Positions 33,666-42,844 of a stretch of DNA of 64,000 nt are shown here, in pieces. How positions within the stretch are numbered: position 1 is the first letter of the stretch; every line of letters starts with the position of its first letter. The stretch spans positions 100,308-164,307 of the forward strand of contig CALGBY010000134.1 of the NCBI GenBank assembly GCA_937886445.1, read 5' to 3'. This DNA comes from an uncultured Clostridia bacterium. GTDB taxonomy: Bacteria > Bacillota > Clostridia > Christensenellales > Aristaeellaceae. The notes below the pieces were generated by a model. It searched no databases and was not told where the DNA came from. It saw nothing but the letters and a program-made list of their open reading frames with translations. The position numbers were made by a program, and so were the translations under genes.

Positions 33666-34697
33666 ATGAGTATGAACGAGATCGCATCCCTCGTATTGGG
33701 GAAACTGGTGAGCGGGCATGGCAACGGGGATATGCATGACCATATGACGCTGGATACCTGGGAATGGCCTCAGGGCGTGGCGCTGAACGCCATGATGAAG
33801 CTGTACCGGGCTTCCGGGGACAGCGAGCTGCTTGAAAAGCTCTGTTCCTGGTATGACAGGAGGATCGAGAACGGCATTCCCGCGCCCAATATCAATACCG
33901 CGGCGCCCATGCTGGGGTTGACCTTCCTGTACGAGGATACGAAAAACGAAAAATACCTCGCGCTGATCACCTCCTGGGCTGAATATATCATGGAACATTT
34001 TGTCCGTACCCAGGAGGGCGGCTTCCAGCACAGGACGAGCGATGATGAGAACAGGGAGCAGCTGTGGGACGATACCCTGTTCATGACGGTGCTCTTCCTT
34101 TACCGCGCCGGTGTGCTGCTTGGAAGGAAAGAGTATACCGAGGAAGCGAAGTATCAGTTCCTGCTGCACATCAAATATCTGCAGAGCCAGAAGGACCATC
34201 TGTGGTACCACGGCTACTGCTTTGAGGGCGGGCATCATTTCGCCGATGCCTACTGGTGTCGCGGCAATTCCTGGTTTACCGCTGGGGCAGCCGATTTTCT
34301 GGAGTGGCTGGAAGAGGAGGACGCCGTCAAGCGCCTGATCCGCAACACCTTCATCTCCCAGTGCAGGGCGCTGAAGGCCTGCCAGGATGAGAAGACCGGC
34401 CTGTGGCACACATTGCTTGACGATCCATCCTCCTATCCCGAAACGAGCGGCAGTGCCGCGATCGCCTACGGCCTGCTGAAGGGCGTGCGGCTGGGGTTGC
34501 TGGATAAGGAAGAATTCTCAGAGTGCGCGAAGAAGGCCGCGGAAGGCGTGCTCAGCATGGTGGATACAGACGGCACGGTGCTTTCCGTATCCTACGGCAC
34601 GCCGATGGGGTGGGACAAGCAGTTTTACCGCGATATCCCCCTCCGGCAGACCGCGTATGGCCAGGGTCTTGTGTTCCTGATGATGACCGAACTGTAA
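33666..34697 (+). CDS. GH88/GH105-type unsaturated uronyl hydrolase
   Basis: 343 residues from the ATG at 33666 (GGGGA site; an upstream in-frame ATG at 33606 is inside the promoter). The (alpha/alpha)6-barrel motifs WEWPQGVALNAMM, QLWDDTLFMTVLFLYR and DAYWCRGNSWFT are those of GH105/YteR-like unsaturated rhamnogalacturonyl hydrolases, including the catalytic Asp in WDDTLFM. These enzymes remove the 4,5-unsaturated uronic acid that lyases leave on oligosaccharides. There is no signal peptide, so it acts in the cytoplasm on imported oligosaccharides, in keeping with the downstream importer. Confidence 0.87.
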   Translation: MSMNEIASLVLGKLVSGHGNGDMHDHMTLDTWEWPQGVALNAMMKLYRASGDSELLEKLCSWYDRRIENGIPAPNINTAAPMLGLTFLYEDTKNEKYLALITSWAEYIMEHFVRTQEGGFQHRTSDDENREQLWDDTLFMTVLFLYRAGVLLGRKEYTEEAKYQFLLHIKYLQSQKDHLWYHGYCFEGGHHFADAYWCRGNSWFTAGAADFLEWLEEEDAVKRLIRNTFISQCRALKACQDEKTGLWHTLLDDPSSYPETSGSAAIAYGLLKGVRLGLLDKEEFSECAKKAAEGVLSMVDTDGTVLSVSYGTPMGWDKQFYRDIPLRQTAYGQGLVFLMMTEL

Positions 34698-34742
34698 TCA
34701 CGGAAGGAAGCCCGCCGGGCTTCCCGGAAAGAGGTGGTTAAT

Positions 34743-36398
34743 ATGCTTCACCGCGGAGAAATGATCGCGGATCTGGATCTGAAGATCGCAAACGCGCTTG
34801 AAAGGCAGATCACGGACCAGGAGGATGAACGCCTGGGCGGCTTCTGGACGGACGCCTTTCATGTGGAGCCGCGCGAGAGCGGCTTTTATCTGGGCGAGCT
34901 GATCACGGCTTTTGTGACGGAGGACAGCCGCTGGTATCTGAACCGGCGCGCTGCCCAAGCCATCCGGCTGGACCTGATCTATATGAAGCGCCATCAGCGC
35001 CCGGACGGCTGCTTTGACCTGACGCCCTGCAATTACGCTTCTCCGCCCGATACCGCCTTCATGGTGAACGCCATGCTGAACGGCTGGTGGCTGCTGGAGA
35101 AATGCGCCGCGCCGGAAGCGGACTTTATCCGCGCTCCCCTGTATGAGCTGATCGACAGCACTTCAAAAGGCATCGCGGCGGGCGGCTTCCATACGCCCAA
35201 CCATCGCTGGGCTATCTCCTCCTGCCTGCTGAACTGCGAAAAGATCACAGGCAACAGGGCGCTTGGGGAACGGGCGGCGCAGTACCTGCGGGAAGGGCTG
35301 GATATCAATGAGGACGGCGAATTCTCAGAGCGCAGCGCCGGTAACTACAATCAGGTGAACGATGACCAGATGATCCGCCTTTACAAGGCTACCGGGGATA
35401 AGGCCTATCTCGAAGCCGCGGCGAAGAATCTGGAAATGATGTACTGCTATTTTGACCCGGACTGCTCGGTGTTTACCAACAATTCCACCCGGCAGGATAT
35501 GGGGAAAAAGGTGTACGTCGATACCTACTACATCTATTATCTGTTCTGCGCGTACTTCCTGAAAAGGGAGGACCTGGGGCGGATGGCGGGCTTTATATGG
35601 AAGGACTGCCGCCGCCGCGGTACGGTGCCGCCGGGCGCGGAATGGGTGCTTCTGTATCCCGAAATGGACGCCTGGGGCGAGGAAGAGGGCTTTGAAGCGC
35701 CGGTCTCCCATATTGACCGGCTGTTCCCGGCCAGCAGCATCGCCCGCATCCGGGAAGGAAAGTGGAGCTGCTCTCTTTTAAAGGGCAAGCCCAACTGTCT
35801 GTACTTCCAGCACGGCAGCTTTGTAATGTACATGACCGTGTATTCAAACCTCTGTGACCGCCGCAATTTCCTGGCGGACACGCTGGAAAAGACGGAGACC
35901 GGATACCGGATGCGCTCCCACGCGGCGGGCTGGTACTACCTGCCCTACGATGAAAAGCCCGCTACCAGCGACTGGTGGGAGATGGATTGCCCTCATACCC
36001 GCAAAAAGACGGAGGGCCTGCCGCTGGACACCGAAATGGAGATCGTAAAACGGGAAGACGGCATAGACCTGCACCTGAAAACAACGGGGATCGACCGGCT
36101 GCCGCTGCGCCTGGAGTTTTCCTTCCTGCCGGGCGGCTATGTGCGCACGGAGCATTTCCTGCAGCGCGCACTGCCGGGAGAGAGCATCAACGTGCTTTCC
36201 GGCACCGTGGAGGCCTGCGGCCCCGGCGGAGAGACCATCCTGCTTGAGAGCGCGTTCGGCGCTCACGATTTCAGAGACCGGATGGGCGGCGCCTATCCGC
36301 TCAGCCCCAATCATTACACCGTGCTCTTTACCGCCTATACGCCTGTGGACCGGGTGATAAGCATCCGGGCGGCACGCGCGGACAGGCACCTTGTATAA
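34743..36398 (+). CDS. Large unknown protein, probable (alpha/alpha)-toroid carbohydrate enzyme
   Basis: 551 residues from the ATG at 34743 (AGAGGTGG site; GTG at 34734 is possible). The N-terminal 350 residues are helical with repeated Trp/Tyr-rich helix pairs (ALNG-like MLNGWWLLEKCA, NYNQVNDDQMIRLYKATGD), resembling (alpha/alpha)6 toroids of glycosidases and lyases. The last 200 residues are beta-rich (DIDLHLKTTGIDRLPLRLEFSF). No secretion signal. It lies 45 bp after the GH105 gene, separated by a GGAAGCCCG stem, and before an importer, so a role in breaking down an imported acidic oligosaccharide is likely. I cannot assign a family. Confidence 0.6.
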   Translation: MLHRGEMIADLDLKIANALERQITDQEDERLGGFWTDAFHVEPRESGFYLGELITAFVTEDSRWYLNRRAAQAIRLDLIYMKRHQRPDGCFDLTPCNYASPPDTAFMVNAMLNGWWLLEKCAAPEADFIRAPLYELIDSTSKGIAAGGFHTPNHRWAISSCLLNCEKITGNRALGERAAQYLREGLDINEDGEFSERSAGNYNQVNDDQMIRLYKATGDKAYLEAAAKNLEMMYCYFDPDCSVFTNNSTRQDMGKKVYVDTYYIYYLFCAYFLKREDLGRMAGFIWKDCRRRGTVPPGAEWVLLYPEMDAWGEEEGFEAPVSHIDRLFPASSIARIREGKWSCSLLKGKPNCLYFQHGSFVMYMTVYSNLCDRRNFLADTLEKTETGYRMRSHAAGWYYLPYDEKPATSDWWEMDCPHTRKKTEGLPLDTEMEIVKREDGIDLHLKTTGIDRLPLRLEFSFLPGGYVRTEHFLQRALPGESINVLSGTVEACGPGGETILLESAFGAHDFRDRMGGAYPLSPNHYTVLFTAYTPVDRVISIRAARADRHLV

Positions 36399-36452
36399 CT
36401 CAGCGACCCTTATCCGCACGGGGTGCGGAAAATATATAAGGAGGAATATCCT

Positions 36453-38345
36453 ATGAAAACCAGAAGAACCGTATCTCTGCTTCTGGCACTTGTGATGCTG
36501 ATGAGCCTTGCCTCTTTCGCGTCCGCCGAAGCAGCCTACACCCAGTCCCCCTACCTTGACGGGCAGGACCTGCCCGCGGTAGCCGACCGTCTTCCCGTCG
36601 CCTCCGATGTGATGGTAGAAACCGTGAAAGAGATCGGTCAGTATTTTGAAGCGATCAACATGCTGCAGGGCGGCTCCTCCAAGTGGGGCCCCGGCAAGCC
36701 CACCGAAGAGGCGCTCTTCCGTTTTAAGACGGACGGCACCGTGGAGCCCAATGTGGCCAAGGGCTATGATGTGAACGAAGACAGCACCGTGTGGACCATC
36801 TATCTGCGTGAAGGCATGAAGTGGTCCGACGGCGAGCCCTTCACCGCTGAAGACTGCCGTTTCTTCTATGAAGACTGTCTGCAGAGCGGCTTCACCGGCA
36901 AATCCGTCTGGGAAGCTGTGAAGGCGGCGGACGAGAACGGCGAAATGCAGGTCGCGAAGCTGGAGATCATTGATGACTACACCTTCACCATGACCTTCGC
37001 TTCCCCCAAGCCCGAATTCCTGCGCGAGCTGGCCATCAACGGCAAGTGGTTCTTTGCTCCCAAGCACTGGCTGGCCGAATATGTTGAAGCCTATAAGACG
37101 CTGGAAGGCGATGCCGCGAACGAATATGCTCAGAAGCTGGGCTATTCCGACATGGCTGCCATGGGCAACAGCATGACCTATTATTACTGGATCGTTGTGG
37201 GCCGTCCCACCCTGCGCGGCTGGGTCATCGACGGTGACTTCAACGCCGAACTGTGCGTCTGGAAGCGTAACCCCTACTACTGGAAGGTGGATGAAGAAGG
37301 CAAGCAGCTGCCCTACGCCGATGAACTGCGTTTCCGCCGTTATTCCGATGCCAGCCAGGCGCTGCTCTGGACGATGGACGGCACTGCCGATATCAACAAT
37401 GTGGCTCTGGCCGATGTTGATACCATCATGGAAAAGGGTTCCAATGTGACTCTGGTCGAGTGGAGCTCCACCGGCTGGTGCTCTCAGAGCATGCAGCTGA
37501 ACCTGGCTGTGCAGGATGAAGCGAAGCGCGCGCTCTTCCAGAACGTTGATTTCCGTCATGCCCTTTCCATCGCGATCGACCGCGCTCAGATCTGCGAGAT
37601 CATCGACGGCGGCTATACCGATCCCGCCCAGTCTGCTCCTTCCGCCGGTGCCCAGGGTTACAGCGAGGAATGGACCGCGAAGTGGACCGAATACGACGTG
37701 GCCGGCGCTCAGGCTCTGCTGGAGCAGTGCGGCCTTGTAAAGGGTGCCGACGGCTATTACTGCCTGGCGGACGGCACGCAGCTGGTGCTGAACCTGCAGT
37801 ATCAGGATGAAACGCATGCCCAGCTGGCTGAACTGCTGGTGAACGATCTGGACAAGGCCGGCGTAAAGGCCACCGCCCGTATGTATGACCGCAGCATCAT
37901 GGAAGAAATGCGCAGCGCGAACACCCACGAGATCGTGCTGAACTACGAGAACTTTGATACCGTATCCATTTCTCTGCGTCCCGACTACTTTGTCCCGATG
38001 CGTGACTACTGTGTATGGGGTTCCGCGTTCGGTCTGTGGTACCTGAATTCTCTGGACGGCGGCAGCCGCGAAGGCGCCGTTGAGCCCCCTGCCGATGTAA
38101 AGGCGATGCTGGAAGTGTACACCAACATGAAGAACGCCGCCTCTTCCGCTGAGAGGGAAGGCTATGCTCTTGAGCTGCTCAAGTGCTTCGAAGAAGGCAT
38201 CTATGAGATCGGCTTTACTTCCTCCAACCCCAGCATCTACGCGATCAATTCCAATCTGCACAACTTCCCCGAGGACGGCATCGACTGCGACGAATTCCGT
38301 AACCTGGGTCTGGCGAACTTCGCCTGCCTGTGGATCGGCGAATGA
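36453..38345 (+). CDS. ABC transporter substrate-binding protein, family 5
   Basis: 630 residues with a signal peptide (KTRRTVSLLLALVMLMSLAS, residues 2-21). The mature protein shows the SBP_bac_5 pattern: FKTDGTVEPNVAKGYDVNED, LREGMKWSDGEPFTAEDC and a DVDTIMEKG linker, the two-lobed fold of peptide/oligosaccharide binding proteins. The AAGGAGG ribosome site is near optimal. Although this family is named for peptides, many clostridial members bind oligosaccharides, and the flanking hydrolases favour a glycan. A 14-bp stem-loop follows the stop, likely keeping this mRNA more abundant than the permease part. Confidence 0.92.
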   Translation: MKTRRTVSLLLALVMLMSLASFASAEAAYTQSPYLDGQDLPAVADRLPVASDVMVETVKEIGQYFEAINMLQGGSSKWGPGKPTEEALFRFKTDGTVEPNVAKGYDVNEDSTVWTIYLREGMKWSDGEPFTAEDCRFFYEDCLQSGFTGKSVWEAVKAADENGEMQVAKLEIIDDYTFTMTFASPKPEFLRELAINGKWFFAPKHWLAEYVEAYKTLEGDAANEYAQKLGYSDMAAMGNSMTYYYWIVVGRPTLRGWVIDGDFNAELCVWKRNPYYWKVDEEGKQLPYADELRFRRYSDASQALLWTMDGTADINNVALADVDTIMEKGSNVTLVEWSSTGWCSQSMQLNLAVQDEAKRALFQNVDFRHALSIAIDRAQICEIIDGGYTDPAQSAPSAGAQGYSEEWTAKWTEYDVAGAQALLEQCGLVKGADGYYCLADGTQLVLNLQYQDETHAQLAELLVNDLDKAGVKATARMYDRSIMEEMRSANTHEIVLNYENFDTVSISLRPDYFVPMRDYCVWGSAFGLWYLNSLDGGSREGAVEPPADVKAMLEVYTNMKNAASSAEREGYALELLKCFEEGIYEIGFTSSNPSIYAINSNLHNFPEDGIDCDEFRNLGLANFACLWIGE

Positions 38346-38375
38346 GACGCGTGACCGTATTTAGCTGACTGCCTG

Positions 38376-38415
38376 CGGCGGGAAGGCGAACCCTCGCCTT
38401 CCCGCCGTTTGTTCT
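38376..38415 (+). terminator. Stem-loop with T-tail between binding protein and permease genes
   Basis: CGGCGGGAAGGCGA and TCGCCTTCCCGCCG pair perfectly around ACCC and are followed by TTTGTTCTT. It is probably a partial terminator giving higher expression of the binding protein. Confidence 0.7.
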
Positions 38416-38449
38416 TACAAACAACATTGCATTAGAGGAGGATGGGCGC

Positions 38450-39523
38450 ATGGAAGCAGTAAATAACCGGCTGGAAAGGCGCAATCCATTCACATCACCG
38501 ATGGCGATCTATATCTACAAGCGTCTTCTGACTTTCATTCCCATTCTGCTGATCATGTCCTTCGTGATCTTCTTTATCATCCAGCTTCCGCCGGGAGACT
38601 ATCTCACCAGCTACATTGCCGGGCTGAAAGCGGAAGGCATCGTCGTGGATGAAAGCATGATCAACGGCCTGAAGGAACGCTTCGGCCTGGATCAGCCCTG
38701 GTATATCCAGTATTTCAAATGGATGGGCAATATCATTACACGGTTTGACTTCGGCTATTCCTTTGATCAGGAGAAGGCCGTATGGCCTCTGATCGCCGAT
38801 GTGCTGCCTATGACGATCGTTGTTTCTCTCTCAACGATGCTGTTCAACTACCTGATCGGTATTCCTATCGGCATTTACAGCGCGATCAAGCAGTATTCGG
38901 TGGGGGATTATGTATTTACCTTTATCGGTTTCCTCGGTATGGCGATACCGAATTTCCTTTTTGCCATCATTCTGATGTACGCGACTTATATGTGGACCGG
39001 AACGGCATTCATAGGCCTGTTTTCGCAGGAGATCCTGATCGGGCTCAATAACGGCACGCTGCAGTGGTATGACTGCCTGTTCCGGAGCGATTTCTGGGGC
39101 CGCATGCTGATCCCGATCATCGTGATCGGCACATCGGGCATGTGCGGCACCCTGCGTTCCATGCGCGCCCAGATGCTGGACGAGCTGGGCCGCAATTATG
39201 TGCTCTGCGCCCGCGCCAAGGGCGTGTCCGAGCGGAGGATCATTTACAAATACTGCCTCCGCGCCGCGATCAACCCCACGGTGTCCGGCCTCTCGGGCGT
39301 GCTGGCTTCCATCTTCTCGGGCTCCACGATCTCCGCGATCGTGATGAACCTGCAGATCATCGGACCCATGCTGTATGAAGCGCTGAAGGCGCAGGATATG
39401 TATCTGGCGGGCACGATCCTCCTGATCATGGGCTTCCTGATCGTGCTGGGAACGCTGTTGTCCGATATCGTGCTGGCGTGGCTGGATCCACGTATCCGTT
39501 TCTCCGGAAGGAGGGCAGAATAA
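38450..39523 (+). CDS. ABC transporter permease, OppB/DppB type
   Basis: 357 residues with about six membrane segments. The start IYIYKRLLTFIPILLIMSFV and the PPGDYLTSY segment are typical of OppB, and the cytoplasmic EAA loop reads ELGRNYVLCARAKGVSERRI. It forms the translocation pore with the next permease. Six nucleotides of AGGAGG-type site precede the ATG; the stop abuts the oppC-type start. Confidence 0.92.
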   Translation: MEAVNNRLERRNPFTSPMAIYIYKRLLTFIPILLIMSFVIFFIIQLPPGDYLTSYIAGLKAEGIVVDESMINGLKERFGLDQPWYIQYFKWMGNIITRFDFGYSFDQEKAVWPLIADVLPMTIVVSLSTMLFNYLIGIPIGIYSAIKQYSVGDYVFTFIGFLGMAIPNFLFAIILMYATYMWTGTAFIGLFSQEILIGLNNGTLQWYDCLFRSDFWGRMLIPIIVIGTSGMCGTLRSMRAQMLDELGRNYVLCARAKGVSERRIIYKYCLRAAINPTVSGLSGVLASIFSGSTISAIVMNLQIIGPMLYEALKAQDMYLAGTILLIMGFLIVLGTLLSDIVLAWLDPRIRFSGRRAE

Positions 39524-40732
39524 ATGAGTACTGACGGCAGAAAGCAGCTGAAACTGCAGAAAAAGCTGGAAAAAGCAAGAAAAAAAGAAGAAAAATACTA
39601 TCTCGCTTCCCAGTGGACACTGATGCGCAGAAAGCTCGGCAAGCATAAGCTGGCGAAGATCTCACTGTTTATCCTGGGCTTTCTGTATCTGGTGGCGCTG
39701 CTGGGGGATTTTGTCGCCCCCTACAATCTGACAGCCTATAACTCCTCCACGGTGAGCGTTCCGCCTACAACGATCCACTTTACCGATGAAAACGGGCTGT
39801 GCTCTCCCTATGTGTATAAGACTACCTGGGAAAAATATAAGACCCTGAAGGAAAAACAGGAAGCGCAGAAACTGGCCAAGGAGCAGGGTGTGGAGTTCAA
39901 GGCGCAGCACCTGGTGGAGGATACGAGCGTTAAGTATCATGTGACCTTCTTTGTGCACGGTTCCTCCTATAAGGTGCTGTTCGGCCTGTTTGAGAGCGAT
40001 CTGCACCTTTTCGGTGTTGAGGATGACGCGGGCAGTGCCGGCGATATCTTCCTTTTCGGAACGGATAATATGGGCCGCGACCTGTTCTCAAGGATCGTTC
40101 TGGGCAGCCAGGTCTCCCTGACGATCCCGTTCGCGGGCACGCTGATCAGCTTTGTGCTGGGCCTGCTGCTGGGATCGATCTCCGGCTATTTCGGCGGATG
40201 GGTGGACGCGGTCATCCAGCGCGTGATCGAGGTGCTGAACTCTCTGCCCTCTCTGCCGCTGTGGATGGCGCTGTCGGCTGCCATTCCCGCAGGCATCCCG
40301 CCCGTACAGATGTATCTGCTGATCACGGTCATCCTGTCTCTTATCGGCTGGACAGGTCTTGCCCGTGTGGTACGCGGCAAATTCATGAGCCTGAAGAATG
40401 AGGATTATGTGATGGCGGCGCGCCTGGCCGGCGTGAGCAACATCAGGATCATCTTCAAACACCTGGTGCCCGGTTTCATGAGCTACCTGATCGTGAGCCT
40501 CACGCTGGGCATTCCGGGCATGATCATCGGCGAGACCAGCATGAGCTTCCTGGGCCTGGGCATTCAGTCTCCCGCTACCAGCTGGGGCGTGCTGCTGAAG
40601 GAAACGCAGGAAGTGAGCGCGATCGCCAGCCATCCCTGGTGCCTGATCCCGCTGATCTTTGTCGTTATCACGGTACTTGCCTTCAACTTCCTGGGTGACG
40701 GCATGCGTGACGCGGCCGATCCCTACAAGTAA
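39524..40732 (+). CDS. ABC transporter permease, OppC/DppC type
   Basis: 402 residues: a charged N-terminal extension (about 30 residues, KLQKKLEKARKKEEKY), a first membrane segment near residue 50, an external domain of about 100 residues, then the binding-protein-dependent permease domain with EAA loop NEDYVMAARLAGVSNIRII. The external domain contains SYKVLFGLFESDLHLFGVE (landmark), typical of the longer OppC forms. Partner of the preceding permease. Confidence 0.92.
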   Translation: MSTDGRKQLKLQKKLEKARKKEEKYYLASQWTLMRRKLGKHKLAKISLFILGFLYLVALLGDFVAPYNLTAYNSSTVSVPPTTIHFTDENGLCSPYVYKTTWEKYKTLKEKQEAQKLAKEQGVEFKAQHLVEDTSVKYHVTFFVHGSSYKVLFGLFESDLHLFGVEDDAGSAGDIFLFGTDNMGRDLFSRIVLGSQVSLTIPFAGTLISFVLGLLLGSISGYFGGWVDAVIQRVIEVLNSLPSLPLWMALSAAIPAGIPPVQMYLLITVILSLIGWTGLARVVRGKFMSLKNEDYVMAARLAGVSNIRIIFKHLVPGFMSYLIVSLTLGIPGMIIGETSMSFLGLGIQSPATSWGVLLKETQEVSAIASHPWCLIPLIFVVITVLAFNFLGDGMRDAADPYK

Positions 40733-40746
40733 GGAGGAAGAGCGGA

Positions 40747-41817
40747 ATGAGCGAAGAAAACATCATTCGGGAAAACGGCGCTGCCGGCCTGTCTCCGCTG
40801 AATGGCGGAACGGAGCCGATCATCTCCGTAAAGGACCTGACGGTAAATATTAAAATGGACGAGGGCATGCTGACCCCTGTGCGCGGTATTTCCTTTGACA
40901 TCCGTCCCGGTGAAACGCTGGGCCTTGTGGGCGAATCCGGCTGCGGAAAAAGCCTGACCAGCAAGGCGATCCTGGCGATCAATGACAAAAAGTGCAGTGC
41001 CTCCGGTCAGATCCTTTTCCGTGACGAAAATGACCGGACGGTGGATATCCTGAAAATGAATCCCAGGGGGAAGGAGATCCGCGCCATCCGCGGCAAGCAG
41101 ATCTCCATGATCTTCCAGGAGCCCATGGTGGCCTTTTCGCCGATGTACACCATCGGCAACCAGATCAACGAATGCACCCGCCTGCATATCACGAAGGATA
41201 AAAAGGAAAGTAAGGCCATCACGCTGGAAATGATGAAAAAGGTGGGCATCGCAAACGCCGAAAAGCGCTATGACCAGTACCCGCATGAGTTTTCGGGCGG
41301 CATGCTGCAGCGTGCGCTGATCGCGATGGCGCTGGTATGCAAGCCCAGACTGCTGATCGCCGATGAACCTACCACCGCGCTGGATGTGACCATTCAGGCG
41401 CAGATCCTGGAACTGATGCAGGAATTGCAGAAAGAGCTGGGTATGGCCATCCTGTTCATCACGCATGACCTGGGCACCGTGGCCAAGATGTGCGACCGGG
41501 TAGCGGTCATGTATCTTGGCAAGATCGTGGAAACAGGCACGGCCAGAGAGATCTACAAGGATCCGCAGCATCCTTATACCCGCGGCCTGATGGGCAGCGT
41601 GCATAAGATCGGCTCCCGCAAAATGGACCGTCTGTATTCCATCGAGGGCACTGTGCCGCTGGCGCTCAACCTGAAGCCCGGCTGCGGCTTCTATGACCGC
41701 TGCGACGCGGCGATCGAGGGAACATGCGACCTTGCCGAGCCTGAAACGGTCTGTCTGGGGGGCAGCCACTGCGCGGCCTGTGTAAGATGCGTGAAGGGAG
41801 GAGAAGCGAATGTCTGA
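40747..41817 (+). CDS. ABC transporter ATPase, OppD type
   Basis: 356 residues. Walker A GESGCGKSLTSKA, signature SGGMLQRALIAMAL, Walker B LLIADEPTTALDVT and the switch His in FITHDLGTV are all intact. The C-terminal oligopeptide/dipeptide extension has the Cys cluster (GCGFYDRCDAAIEGTC) that commonly holds an iron-sulphur site in this family. The stop overlaps the next ATPase start. Confidence 0.94.
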   Translation: MSEENIIRENGAAGLSPLNGGTEPIISVKDLTVNIKMDEGMLTPVRGISFDIRPGETLGLVGESGCGKSLTSKAILAINDKKCSASGQILFRDENDRTVDILKMNPRGKEIRAIRGKQISMIFQEPMVAFSPMYTIGNQINECTRLHITKDKKESKAITLEMMKKVGIANAEKRYDQYPHEFSGGMLQRALIAMALVCKPRLLIADEPTTALDVTIQAQILELMQELQKELGMAILFITHDLGTVAKMCDRVAVMYLGKIVETGTAREIYKDPQHPYTRGLMGSVHKIGSRKMDRLYSIEGTVPLALNLKPGCGFYDRCDAAIEGTCDLAEPETVCLGGSHCAACVRCVKGGEANV

Positions 41818-42844
41818 AAATCCTCAGAACGGGATGAGCGAACAGACGATCCTCGAGGTGAAGCATATCAGCAAGCGTTTTACCTCCAAAGGCGTATGCG
41901 TGCGCGCCGTGACCGATGTATCCTTTGATGTAAACGCCGGGGAAACGGTGGGCATCGTGGGCGAATCCGGCTGCGGAAAAACGACGCTCGGGCGCTGCAT
42001 CGTGCGTGCGATCCAGGCAACGGAGGGCAGCGTGATGTACCGTGCCGCGGACGGCAATGTGTACGATTTTCTTTCTGTAGATAAAAAGGACATGAAAAAC
42101 CTGCGCAAGGAGATCCAGATGATCTTTCAGGATCCGTATTCCTCTCTGGATCCCCGTATGACCGTGCTGGATATCATCGCGGAGCCCCTGAAGGCGAATT
42201 ATCCCAAGATGCCCAAGGATGAAAGGGAGCAGAGGGTGATCGATATGGCGCGCCGTGTGGGCCTGAACACCACCTATCTGAAAAGATACCCGCATGCCTT
42301 TTCGGGCGGACAGCGTCAGCGTGTGGGCATCGCGCGGGCCCTGATCCTCAATCCCCGGGTGATCGTGTGCGATGAGGCGGTCAGCGCGCTGGATGTTTCC
42401 ATTCAGGCGCAGGTGATCAACCTGCTCAAGGACCTGCAGAAGGAAATGGGTCTGACCTATATTTTCATCAGCCATGACCTTTCCGTGGTGGAGCATATTT
42501 CCAACAAGGTGGGCGTGATGTACCTGGGAGAGATGGTGGAATTCGGAGAGACCGAAAAACTGTTCTCCCGTCCGCGCCATCCCTATACGGAAGCCCTGCT
42601 TTCCGCGGTGCCCGTGGCGGACCCCGATTATGTGATGGACAGGATCCCGCTCAGGGGCGAGATCCCGAACCCCGCCAACCCGCCCGCCGGCTGCTATTTC
42701 CATGAGCGCTGCAGCTACTGCACGGAGGACTGCCGCACAAAGCATCCGTCGCTATCGCTTACGGAAGAGGGCAGCATTGCCGCGTGTCTCAGGATGAATG
42801 AGCTGCGCCTGCGCGGCTTTGAAATGAACGAAAACGGGAAGTGA
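41810..42844 (+). CDS. ABC transporter ATPase, OppF type
   Basis: 344 residues with Walker A GESGCGKTTLGRC, signature SGGQRQRVGIARAL, Walker B VIVCDEAVSALDVS, switch FISHDLSVV and a C-terminal CYFHERCSYCTEDC cluster. It pairs with the preceding ATPase to power the importer. Its start overlaps the upstream gene by 8 bases and its stop overlaps the following start. Confidence 0.94.
   Translation: MSENPQNGMSEQTILEVKHISKRFTSKGVCVRAVTDVSFDVNAGETVGIVGESGCGKTTLGRCIVRAIQATEGSVMYRAADGNVYDFLSVDKKDMKNLRKEIQMIFQDPYSSLDPRMTVLDIIAEPLKANYPKMPKDEREQRVIDMARRVGLNTTYLKRYPHAFSGGQRQRVGIARALILNPRVIVCDEAVSALDVSIQAQVINLLKDLQKEMGLTYIFISHDLSVVEHISNKVGVMYLGEMVEFGETEKLFSRPRHPYTEALLSAVPVADPDYVMDRIPLRGEIPNPANPPAGCYFHERCSYCTEDCRTKHPSLSLTEEGSIAACLRMNELRLRGFEMNENGK

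Noticed and set aside
35844..38261. 805-codon minus-strand ORF opposite the binding-protein gene
   Set aside because: Composition-driven antisense frame; the plus strand holds clear family proteins with ribosome sites.
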